Source: Callipepla californica brunnescens (Eukaryota > Chordata > Aves > Galliformes > Odontophoridae). Taken from it: a DNA stretch of 64,000 nucleotides. Shown here one piece after another: positions 14,265 to 23,983 of this stretch. Made by a program: the position numbers and the translations under genes. Every line of letters starts with the position of its first letter. Within the stretch, counting starts at the first letter, position 1. The stretch spans positions 54,500,733 through 54,564,732 of the forward strand of contig JALIRH010000002.1 of the NCBI GenBank assembly GCA_023055505.1, written 5' to 3'. The notes under the pieces are model-generated. The model saw nothing but the letters and a program-made list of their open reading frames with translations, did not search any database and was not told where the DNA came from.

Positions 14265-14457
14265 GGAAAAAAAACCACATAAAAATACAAAGCATCGCAA
14301 AGTCCTCTGGGGAATGTAGTTCTTCTTCTCTTCTGAGGCAGGTATACCTGGAATTATCAATGATCTATGGAGCTGGAGTATTAGCTCCCTAACTCTCAAT
14401 GCAATACATGATGTTATGATGTGGAATACCAGTACCAAAAATCATAAAACCATGACA
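14265..14457 (-). mobile_element. Inverted 5' (U3) fragment of the same LTR
   Basis: The reverse complement matches the first ~180-187 bp of the LTR and ends exactly at its TGTCATGG terminus. It breaks off within an A/T-rich stretch shared with the parent sequence, before the TATA-like box. It differs from the neighbouring forward arm at about seven positions. Five or six of these are private to this arm, because the forward arm and the distant copy agree there. It may therefore come from a different template rather than being a simple fold-back of its neighbour. Confidence 0.88.
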
Positions 14458-14462
14458 GCATT

Positions 14463-15488
14463 GGATACAGGCAGGTATTAACTGAGAGATAGCAAGCCTC
14501 AGGTGTAGACACGGGTCTCAAATTCAGCAAAACACATACCGATCGTTAAAGTCTATGAGTATTTATTGTCTTACTGTTAAGCAGGTATGTGCATGCTGGA
14601 CTGAAAGTCTGGATCAAGTCCCAAAGCCATAAAAGTTGAAAATATCTCACTATTACTGACTGCTTAGCTTCTATGTGAGACTCTTGCACATGTGACCTGA
14701 GGGGAGTGAAGGAGGGTTCATCTAGAACCAGTATTTTGTCTATCAGTGGAAGGAGCCTGGCACTTAGGGTTTTGTTTTGTTTTGTTTTTCTTTTTCCCCA
14801 GAAGGCTGGTTAGGTAAAAGCATACATAAACAATTTTTCAAACAACCTAATAATATAACAAACAAACTGGATGAGGACGAATGAAAGAGGCAGTAGATTC
14901 CTTCAGATGGAAGGAAAGAGAGAGCCATGCTGAGTACTTCAGGATCACAGGTATCTGAGTAGGAAAGAAACGGCTCTGTCTTCCAGGCTAATTCCCTGCC
15001 AATGAGGGACTGTTCCCCTCAAATGACAGTTTTGCCTTGTTTTGACACCTGAATGTAACCAGGTAGACAGCTTCCTCTGCTTTTCTTGGGAGATGAAGTC
15101 GCAATACAGCTCTTCTTTCCCCCTAGGTGTAAACACTGCTATCTAATCAATATAGCAAAGGAGAAGGAAAGCGCAGGTGTGGCGTTAGGAAGGAGCCACA
15201 AGCGCACTGCACTCATGCTTGCTGGGACACTTAGCTCCTGGCAATACAGCACCACATTGTCAGTGCCCACATACCTGTGATCCCACCTCACGGTGCTCTG
15301 CTTTCCAAAGTTCTCTCTGGAATGAAAAGACTAAACAAGGGAAGCACAGCTTTCAAAATGCCTCATAGTTTGCTTCAAATATATATATAGAGAGAGATAC
15401 GTATATTAAATCTGATATGGCTTTGAAGCTTCTTTTCTGCTCCATTTTCCTTAAATCTGAATTCAGGCTTTCACAGAGAATTTATATA
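14463..15488. other. Non-coding spacer between LTR composite and mariner
   Basis: No gene or recognised transposon is seen here. A (GTTTT)n microsatellite lies at about 14769-14795. The last two bases are TA, which fits the left half of the target duplication of the mariner that follows. Confidence 0.65.
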
Positions 15489-16245
15489 GGGGATGCTCTG
15501 AAAATAATGCCTCCTATTTTATTATATTGGCCCAAAACATCAGAGGCAGATGAGTAGAGGCTGAACCCTCCCATCAATATCCCGTTACATGTTGTTGCCA
15601 TGAGACAGATGGCAGCAGACATGGAAGTGCATATGGAGCAAAGATGTGAAATTAAATTCCTCCATACAGAAAAAATGGCACCCAGTGACATTCACTGACA
15701 CTTGATGAACAGTTAAGGAGACCAAGCAGATTACAAACAGGGAGTTGTGTACAGAGCTAAATATTGGCTTCAGTGCATTGGAAACAATGGTGGCAACATT
15801 GGAATATCATAAAATTGGTGGGACTCATGAACGCTCACACAGGAACAGAAAGTACACTTTATGCAGGACAGTCAGAACCTATTGAACAAAAATAAGGCTG
15901 AAGGTGACAGTTTCCACACCCATCACATATCCAAATCTGGTACCTTCTGACTTCCATCTGTTTGGGCTGCTGAAAGATGGACTGCATGGGCAACACTTTC
16001 CCAATAGCAAGGCCATCACAGCAGCTGTGAAACAGTGGGTCACATCCACTGGTGAAGAGTTTTACAAGTGAAGCATACAGGCGCTTGTTCATCACTGAGA
16101 AAATTCAGACCTAATGGTGGTGATTATTCTGAAAAATAGTGTTTTGTAGCTGCGAATTTGCTCTATCAAATAGTGTTATTGGGCTCTTTGTATCTGTTGA
16201 AGTCTCCATGGAAATAAATAGGAGGCATTGCTTTTGGAGTAACCT
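15489..16245 (+). mobile_element. Mariner (Galluhop/Mariner1_GG-type), internally deleted
   Basis: The ends form an imperfect inverted repeat: the left end contains AATGCCTCCTATTT and the right end AAATAGGAGGCATT, followed by TTTTGGAG near the tip. TA precedes the left end as expected for mariner; the right TA has decayed. The ~757-bp length is well short of a full mariner (about 1.3 kb). A transposase remnant on the plus strand lies at 15781-16098. It runs from the region before the first catalytic residue straight to the PSDFHLF region, so the centre carrying the first two catalytic aspartates is missing. The copy is non-autonomous and dead. Confidence 0.9.
15781..16098 (+). pseudogene. Mariner transposase remnant (C-terminal part)
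   Basis: One reading frame gives ETMVATLEYHKIG, then PSDFHLFGLLKDGLHG from 15943, then AVKQWVTSTGEEFYK. The aspartate codon at 15949-15951 sits at the third position of the mariner DD34D triad. In-frame TGA stops occur at 15883, 16069 and 16096. The section that should hold the first and second catalytic aspartates is deleted between about 15915 and 15940. No functional protein can be made. The single open phase across about 100 codons indicates mostly point mutation plus one deletion. Confidence 0.88.
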
Positions 16246-18760
16246 TTGTGATTTCCTTATTTTTATCATCCACATTCCTGTTAGTTTGTAAATAATAACA
16301 GCACTTATTTTCTATGCTTTCTTTTTTCCATATTAAAGGAAAAAAAAACAACAATACTATGACTACCTTTGGCATTAAGCTTACAAATCTGAAAGAACAG
16401 TATTTAAATGATCCATGATACACTTGATTTGCAGCTGCATGCAGAGGAAGAAAAAGAGCCTATTTTAAGCTGCTGAAGCAGTCAATCTTGGTGTTTCAGC
16501 TCACCATTATTTTCTCTCCCTCAGCAACGCCTAGTCAGCCACCATCCCAAGAAAGGCAATGCCAGCTTCAGGAAGAGCTATTCTCTGTTAAGTCTTCAGA
16601 TCTTAAAGTGTGGTGGAAAACTTCACATTCTCTCAGCAGGAGAGCAGGACTCAGTGTAGGTGTAAATCTCTGGCAGCTGATTGTTGGAGCCCACAAGCTG
16701 TACCTTGTAAATAATTCACTTAGGCACAGAAAATCTGCATATAAGGATGAAATGTCATTTATAACTCATAGGATATTGACTTGGCTGAGAACAAGTTTCC
16801 AGCTCCGTCAAGTCATTAAGTACTGCTAAGGAAGACGGAATATAGATGATGTAAAATAAACTCTGCTTTTTGCTTGTAACTAGAAGAGAATGGTTAACAA
16901 TAACCACACTGAAAATTAAACTTGCTGGGAGAAGAGGAACGGGATGTTTTTGTGGAACCAGTCAGCTCAGTACAAATGTTAGAGCTTCTTTACCATTAAC
17001 TCTGTCAGAACCTCATCCTTCACATTATTCATAGGGCACGGCTTATAAGACGACACTGAGCTGGAGGTGAGGTGCTGGAAGGTGCTGAGAGTGTTTCCCT
17101 TCATTTTTGTGATGGAGTAGTTTGCTGAGAGGAAAGATAGACAGAGCACCCCTCACTCAAATTCTGTGTTAGTAGAAGTGAGGTATTTTCACAACTTGTG
17201 TGTCTTACTTTATGATATTACTATTACTGTTTTATATTCCTGTCTGTTATACACCCTGTTTTTCAGATGTTAATAATTCTGGCAGACTTTTTTTTTTTCC
17301 TCAATCTTTTGCCTTTAGCTTTGCATACCATCCCATGTTGAATGTTGTTGGAAACCAGTTTGCCACAATCCTCAGAGGAATCGCTGGTTCTATGGAACAG
17401 AAGTAGGGAGAAGTCATTGTCTAAGAAGCCTTTGTTAAAAAAAAAAAAAAAGGAAAAGGAAGATGAATGCATGATTGGGAGGGATGCAAGGAAGGAAACT
17501 GAGACCGAGCATTGAAGTAGGGTGCAGCTCTGGTATTACTTGTGACCTGATAGCTAAAATTAAGGATGCTTGTTATCAGAGTGCTCATTCTGCCTTCAAA
17601 ATTCACGGTATTCAGTGCTTTCACTTATCTGAGTTCTGCCTGTATGTTGAATGTGGTTGGCATTAATCCTCGCTTTTCCACCAATTACCCTTTGTCCTCA
17701 TGCCATATTCATTGAAAGTAGAGGCAAAGGTATTCATTTAGTTTTGGGCTGTTCATAGGTTATCTTTAGTTCCTGCTGCATTCACCCTCTACATCAGCTT
17801 CATTTGTTCACTTGGTGTTCTCTTTTTATTTAGACAACTGATGAAATAGCTATTTGTTTTAGTCTCTTTTGCAAGGTTTAACTTAGCTTAATTTTCTGGC
17901 AAACTTTCCTTTTTGTGGGAAGTCATTACTTTGCCCCTGTATTACCTGCCTGAGGAAATAGTTAATTTACCATTTGTACCCTTTTCCCGTTCTCTGAGCC
18001 TGCACTTGACTCAGAGGCCCTCAGAGACCCCACAGTGTGGGGTGGCTGCTTGTTCAGTTGGGTCTGGAGCCTTTCCTTGCAAACCCTTTCCTTTGCCTTG
18101 CAGTGTATGTGCTCTGCTATTCAGGTGACTTCCTTAAGTAGTTCATTAATCTCTGCACTCACATTTTCCTACTGAAGACATCTGACAGATAACTCACTTT
18201 GAGTGTCTTTCCTAATGAAAACATCCTTGATCTGACAATGCTCTTGGTGCTGAAGATCAGCAGTCAATACTTCACTTTCTATCTGCCTACCATGCACTCC
18301 CTGGCAAGCAGCTTACTCTTCCAGTTTCTACATCAACTTTGAAAAGTGTCTCCCTGATCATCTGTCATGATCAGACATGCTTCTTCATGTGAACCTCAGC
18401 TTTTTTCTTCTTTCTAAGTGGAAATCTGCTTTCTTTCCACTGTTTACTGCATGTTATTCTCACACCTTTTTCTTCTCTGGTTCATGGCTCTCTCCTCTTC
18501 TTTTATGGTACAAACTTTTCCACTTTCTTCCTCAGTGTTTCATCTTTTTCTGCCTGTTTGGATCTCGCCTTTTATAAATTACCTCATGCAAAACTTCTCG
18601 CCCCTACAGATCCTCGTGATGCTCAAGACTGCTTCTGCACACAGTGTCTTTGCTGTCCCCTGCATTACGCCAGGCATTGCATGTCTTGACCTTCATTTTT
18701 AAGAGAAGGAACAAATTACCCAACCATCTCTCAGGAGTTGTGGTTGAGGAGATGAGTGGA
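16246..18760. other. Non-coding stretch without a recognised gene
   Basis: Short chance ORFs only. There is a short poly(A) at about 17437-17451 and a pyrimidine-rich section at about 17.8-18.6 kb, which explains the several Phe/Leu/Ser-rich frames there. No transposon is recognised. Confidence 0.65.
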
Positions 18761-19012
18761 TGAGGAGAAATGGTCACAAACTGAATCATAGGAAGTTCCA
18801 CATAAAATGTGCATGGGAACTTCTTCACAGTGCAGTGACAGAGCACTGGCGCAGGCTGCACAGAGAGGTGGTGGAGTCTTCTCTGGAGACATTCAAGACC
18901 TGCCTGGATGCCTACCTGTGCAACCTGGGCTAGGGATCTGGCTTTGACAGTGTGGTTGGACTAGATGATTTCTTGAGGTCTCTTCCAACCTCTACAATTC
19001 CATGATTCTGTG
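18761..19012 (+). mobile_element. CR1 LINE 3' end
   Basis: About 250 bp match the 3' end of CR1 on the plus strand: the conserved region around GGTGGTGGAGTC, then GGTTGGACTAGATGATTTC, then TCTTCCAACC, ending with a degenerate ATTCTATG-type octamer tail (GATTCTGTG). As is usual for CR1, it is heavily 5'-truncated and has no poly(A). It keeps only the tail of ORF2 and the 3' UTR. Confidence 0.92.
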
Positions 19013-19270
19013 AAAAAAATCCCTTCTTTTGTGCTCCCTAGCTTCACAGCTTCAAAAATAAATGTCTGTCTGATTTGAAGCCTTGTTCTCATATTGTTGC
19101 TCATATGACATGCAGTGAGAGGAGTCTCTTAACAGGCAGACTTCAAAGCAGACAGAGTAATGAGTGGTTACAGTAGCTGTCCATAGGCGTACACACAAGG
19201 TGAGATGTCTGGCTCTTGTTAACTAGTCCTATGCCACCGTGAAAAGGAAAGGAAAATGGAAAACAGCAAG

Positions 19271-19760
19271 ATCAGAGAATCAAAGAATCCTTAGAGTTGG
19301 AAAGGACCACTGAGGGCCATCTAGTCCAGCTCCCCTACAGTGAGCAGGGACATCCACAGCTAGATCAGGTTGCCCAGGGTCTAATCCAGTCTTGCCTTAA
19401 TAGTCTCCAGGGATGGGGCATAAACCACATCACTGGGCAGCCTGTTTCAGTGCCTTAGCACCCTCACTGTAAAATACTTTTTCTGATACCTAACCTAAAT
19501 CTACCCTCCTTGAGCTTGAAACCATTTCCCCTTGCTCTATCACCACAGACCCTGCTAAAGAGTCTGTCCCCTTCTTTCCTGAAGCTCTTCTTCATACTGA
19601 AAGATACTGAAAGTCCACTATCAGGTCACCCTGCAGCCTTCTTTCTTCCAAGCTAAACAGCCCCGGCTCTCTCAGCCTGTCCTCATAGGAGAAGTGTTCC
19701 ATTCTGAGAATAATTTTTGAGGCCCTTCTCTGCATGTGCTACAACAGGTCTATGTCTCTC
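19271..19760 (-). mobile_element. CR1 LINE 3' fragment, inverted
   Basis: On the plus strand it begins with the reverse complement of the CR1 octamer tail (AGAGAATCAAAGAAT). AGTTGGAAAGGACCAC, CTAGTCCAGCTCCCCT and CTCAGCCTGTCCTCATAGG then follow in the order expected for a minus-strand CR1. It is about 490 bp long and 5'-truncated. It lies tail to tail with the CR1 at 18761-19012, about 260 bp apart. Confidence 0.95.
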
Positions 19761-22571
19761 AACATAGATCAGGATTACATCTGCACCAGCAGCCACCACT
19801 GTTTGCTCTTTGCAGTCCTACTATGACTGAAGATCTCCAAAAGGAGGAGACATTTGCTGTTTTGTACTGAAAGACCAGGTAGCTTTATCCCTGTCTAGAG
19901 GATGGAAGATACACAACAGGTGAGTAAACCAACATTTCAAGGTGAGGAAGACAGTGTGTGTATTTTCATCGTATGGCAGCCTCTGTGGTATCAGTAGTCA
20001 TTGGTAGGTGCTGTGATATAGCCAAGCCATACAAATGTGATTTGTAGTTCTGATAACAAATGCAGAGGGAATGAAAACAAACCAACCAACCCCCAAAGAT
20101 CCCATGAAACAAAAGCTTTATATGCGACAGACTAAGAAATGAAAAAAAAAAATTATTAGTAAGCAACTGGGTGAATAAATAAATGTATAAAACCCACTAC
20201 TGCCCATTTCAAAAGAAGAAGAAAAGCCTAAAATAACAGCATGAAGAAGAAAAGCTCTCAAAGAAAGGCTTATTACGGAAACAAGAAGAGAAATGTTTGA
20301 AGCTGATTTAGAGAAGAAAAAATCTTGAAGTAATGGTGGACATTAATAAATGGAGAAGAAGATTAAATCAGTGGTGGTTCTAAGATGTGTAGACTTCTGA
20401 AATGCTTTATAAAAATCTGTTAAAAAAAGGGGAAGGAGAAATGGATAATTAAGAAGCAATGACGACTTTGTCAAAGCTATTGATGAAAAGCAGGTAAGAG
20501 AATACTTAAAGCATCTGAATATATGTACAGATCAGCAGGTGCACATGCATTTCCGAGTGTTAAGGGAATTAGCTAATGAACTTAAAAAACACTGGCAATT
20601 ATTTACAGAAAGCTACTGAGTCTAATGGGAAAGTACCAGGGAGCCAGAAGAAAAAAAGCAAATGAAATTCTGAACTTCTGCAGGTAGAAAGTAAAACTTA
20701 AAAAATGAAATAATCCAGCTACTGTTTGTCCAGTTTCTATGATGTGCAGATTAAGAGAGAAATTGAATCGTAAACACAATTAACAGCGTGGATTTCTACA
20801 GAACAGATCGTACCAGACAAACTTTTCAGATCAAGTTACAAAAATTGGGCAAAAGTAGCAAAGGAAAGGCAATGTATCTGGACTCTCCTGAAGCATGTAG
20901 TTACTGAGGCTGCCTCAACTCTTACTTAAGAATGAATTAAAATTGATGTGAATGTCAGCTTTGTCACGTAAACTGAGAGTGAACTGAAGGACCATAAAAC
21001 AAGGAAAATGATAAATTGTGGTGTTGAGCTATTGGGAGCTGCCTGCAGGGGTGCTACACAGGGATTTGAGCTAGTCATAGCATTATTTAACATTTTTTAT
21101 ATTGAGGGAAGGGGTTGGGGAAGACAAGGTGGAAAGTCGCAGATTGGGTTTCTATGTGGCCTGTGCTACAGCAAAGTTGATAAGTAAATAATAAAGCAAT
21201 AATAAATAATAAAATAAATAATAAAGTAATGATAGGGCATGTAAGTGACAGTCTGGGCGATGTCATGCAGGGGAGTGAAAATACAGCAGTGAATATCTGT
21301 GCAGCTGTTCAAATCAGAGGATGCTTTCCAGCCTGGATGCAATAGACATGTCCAGAAAATAAGAAGTATTATCCCAAAACAGCAAAACAGGAAATTACTG
21401 CAAAATTAAAAATGAAAATGCTTCATCCTGAAAATGTCAAGGCATTATGCTTTCTTACAGAAAAAAAGATATGAAGCCAATGCTGTTTGGTTTCCACAAG
21501 AGTCCTTCTGACAAGCTCCAGCAACAGTTTCTTTGTATGTAGCACGGTTGAAGTTGCATCAGAAATAGTGTGTACAGTTTCGTACCTGTCAATCTTGAAA
21601 CATTGTCAAGAAATTGGATGGAGTCCAGCACAGAGTAATCCAAATGATTAAGAGTCTGAGGGATTCATTTATACAGAAGATTAAGTGAATTATATTTTGA
21701 TTAGGAGTACAATTTAATGGTGTATAAGTAACAGAAAGACATAAACACCAAGTAGAGAACAGGATAATTTAGGATAGTCGCAGAGTTTTTGATGGGATGA
21801 TCAAAAGAAAATTTTGACAGGATATCAAGAAGCATTCCTCAGCTGTGATTTTGATTGTATGTTTCCCTCTTTTTGATATCAGAATGGACTTCAGAAGTAA
21901 CGGAGGAAGTCCTTGCTTCTAGAGTTGTCATTTAAGGCAGCATATGGCTCTCCTGCAGTCAGGGCGAAGGATTCTGCAGTGCAATCTAGGCAGCCTCCAC
22001 ACCTCTGATTCTTGCTACCCATGCACAGAGGTTGCCACCTTCACCTAGGAGGCTCTGAACAGCACCCATTCCCCAAAGTGATCAGCTGGTAAGTAATCTT
22101 AACCCAGGTTAATGAGCAGAAGAGCCAGTAAAGGAAATTCCAGGGGCAGGTGAGTGGGTGAGGAGCTGCATTAGCTGATCACTAATGTTTATTTTTTTAA
22201 TAATAATAAAAGTCCACGAGCTGTGGACAGTGAGGTATGAAATGACAAATGTAAGAAGCTGTAGCCATACTTATCAAAACCACTGCAACGTGATGCCTTT
22301 CTGAAACTCCTGTGCGAGAATTTTTTTTCCCCAAATGTACCAGAAGGCTAAATTCAGAACTGAAAGTGCATGTGGTCTAAAGAGATTCCATTTGGGGGGC
22401 AAATATCGGTAGTAATAAAAGCACTGCTATTGACTTGGGGTCAAAACTTCAGTCATTTCTGCCATCATGTGTCATACTGTATCCACTTCTGAGATGCTGG
22501 AGAACTGCTGTAATAGTCATATTCTCACAACTTACTTAGATAAAAAGAAAATCAGCCCTGCTTCCTTAAAC
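19761..22571. other. Non-coding stretch, AT-rich
   Basis: No gene is recognised. An (AATA)n-like tract lies at about 21177-21232. The final bases, CCTTAAAC (22564-22571), look like the left copy of the 8-bp target duplication of the hAT element that follows. Confidence 0.65.
21177..21232. repeat. (AATA)n-like low-complexity tract
   Basis: Repeated AATAATAAA and AAATAAATAAT units, imperfect, over about 55 bp. Confidence 0.8.
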
Positions 22572-22781
22572 CAGGCACATCCAACCTGCTGCCTGAGCTG
22601 CATGCTGCCTGGCCCAGCTCACAGTGCATCTGCCCTGTGCCTCACACCTTCTTGGCTGCCCTGTGCACACACTCATTGCTCAGCAACAACCAAACATGAG
22701 TGTGCTACTAACGCTGTCTGGGCTGAAACCAGGGCACGGGGAGGGCAGTGGTGTGCAGTGCTGACTCAAGCGATGTTAAAT

Positions 22782-23218
22782 AATTGTATGCATTTTGATA
22801 CATTGCCTAAGTACAGCCCTGTAAATAGTGAAAAGTGTGTGGCCTTATTTTCTGTTTTGACAAAGCAATTTGAGAACAGGTTTCAAGATTGCCAAAAAAA
22901 TGTTTAATTTGTCGGTATATTTGCAACTCCGTTTTCATTTGACATAAATATGTTTTTCAAATGGAACATACAGAGTTGCCAATCAGATATTCAATTCAAA
23001 AATCTGATCATGTCTCTTTATCAAACTTCTATAGGAGAGAAATATCCGTCACTTCACAATCATGCCTTATTCGTCCTATAGCTTTTGGCAGCACACACAT
23101 TTTTGAACAAATTTTGCCAAGGATGAAGCACAGGAAGAGTACAGTTTCATAAAAAATCTCTGATGAGCACCTTGAGACCTCACTAAGAGTTGCCACCACT
23201 GTAATCACACCAGACTGA
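22782..23218 (+). pseudogene. hAT transposase C-terminal remnant
   Basis: The frame at 22782-22907 gives a segment ending FENRFQDCQKNV. A second frame from 22961 gives SDHVSLSNFYRR, then FGSTHIFEQILPRMKHRKS. After a stop at 23150-23152 it continues in phase as KISDEHLETSLRVATT to a TGA at 23216-23218. This order matches the C-terminal dimerisation region of Charlie-type transposases and of vertebrate proteins derived from them (GTF2IRD2 and ZBED-like). A frameshift between 22907 and 22961, plus the stop, make it non-functional. The N-terminal BED finger and most of the catalytic core are absent. Confidence 0.85.
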
Positions 23219-23360
23219 TGCATTATATTCACAAAAACAAAGTTAAATATCCCACTACTTCTATGTTTTTGTTCTCTTCTTTTATATCTTTTAATAAAAA
23301 TATTAAAAATCAAAATAAATGTTGTTACTTATGTGCAATAACAATATTATATATTTCCCA

Positions 23361-23912
23361 AGGGTTGCTCCAAAAGTAGTGCCTCCTACTTTATTATGTT
23401 GGCCCTCAATGTCAGTGGCAGATGTTGGTGGTATGGCAGTAGATGTTGAACCTTCCTACCAACATCCTGTTACATGTTGTTGCCGTGTGACAGATAGCAG
23501 CAGAGGGGCAGTCTGACAAAATTATGCCTGACATGGAAGTGCATATAGAGAAAAGATATGAAACTAAATTCCTCCAAACAGAAAAAATTGCACCCATTGT
23601 CATCAATCAACACTTACTGAAGGTTGATGGAGACTAAACAGTGGATATGAGCACAGTGAAGTGGTGAGTTTCTGCAACGGTGACAGCAACAGTGGGTCAC
23701 CTCCACGGGTGAAGATTTTTACAAGCATGACATGTGGGCTCTTGTTCATTGCTGGTGAAAATGCAGAACTAATGATATTGACTGTCTTGAAAAATAGTGT
23801 TTTGTAGCCATGAATTTGCTGAATCAAGCAGAATTACTGTGCTCATGTTTTCATTGAACCAGTTGTAGTTTTCGGAAAATAAATAGGAAGCATTACTTTT
23901 GGAGCAATCTAT
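23361..23912 (+). mobile_element. Mariner (Galluhop-type), short deleted copy nested in the hAT element
   Basis: The termini GGTTGCTCCAAAAGTAGTGC and GCATTACTTTTGGAGCAATC are inverted repeats of the same family as the copy at 15489-16245, and the inner sequence next to the left end is also shared. At about 550 bp it has lost more of the centre than the other copy. A short frame at 23687-23758 reads QWVTSTGEDFYK, matching the same part of the transposase. TA follows the right end; the left TA has decayed to CA. hAT sequence continues on both sides. Confidence 0.9.
23687..23758 (+). pseudogene. Mariner transposase C-terminal scrap
   Basis: About 23 codons including QWVTSTGEDFYK and WALVHCW, ending in TGA. 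They are collinear with the C-terminus in the larger mariner copy. All three catalytic aspartates are missing. Confidence 0.8.
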
Positions 23913-23983
23913 GTATTTTCAGCCCAAAACAATCCCTCTTTACACCATGTGGCCCAGGCAAGCCAAAGAGGTGAATGCCCATG

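Larger units (their letters stand above)
13687..14457. mobile_element. Composite inverted-LTR insertion flanked by one GCATT duplication
   Basis: A 771-bp unit made of a complete LTR on the plus strand (13687-14259), a spacer of about five T, and an inverted copy of the first ~185 bp of the same LTR (about 14265-14457). The outer left end reads TGTCATGG and the outer right end reads CCATGACA, so both ends are U3 ends. The pentamer GCATT lies immediately outside on both sides (13682-13686 and 14458-14462). This looks like a target-site duplication for the whole unit. A normal LTR insertion has one U3 end and one U5 end, so integration as a single aberrant molecule is the simplest reading. No internal retroviral genes are present. 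Confidence 0.85.
22572..23983 (+). mobile_element. hAT-Charlie element (probably Charlie12), split by a mariner
   Basis: The left end, CAGGCACATCCAACCTGCTG, and the right end, AGGTGAATGCCCATG, form a decayed inverted repeat of the hAT-Charlie type. Flanking octamers CCTTAAAC (22564-22571) and GCTTAAAT (23984-23991) match at 6 of 8 positions and fit an old hAT 8-bp target duplication. A decayed hAT transposase C-terminus is readable at 22782-23218. A mariner at 23361-23912 interrupts the element, leaving about 860 bp of hAT sequence, so it was already internally deleted. The name Charlie12 is from knowledge of chicken DNA transposons and was not checked. Confidence 0.82.

Noticed and set aside
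22467..22781. N-terminal part of the 146-codon ORF as a host gene
   Set aside because: It crosses from flanking DNA through the hAT terminus. Only its last ~40 codons match transposase, so the start is chance.
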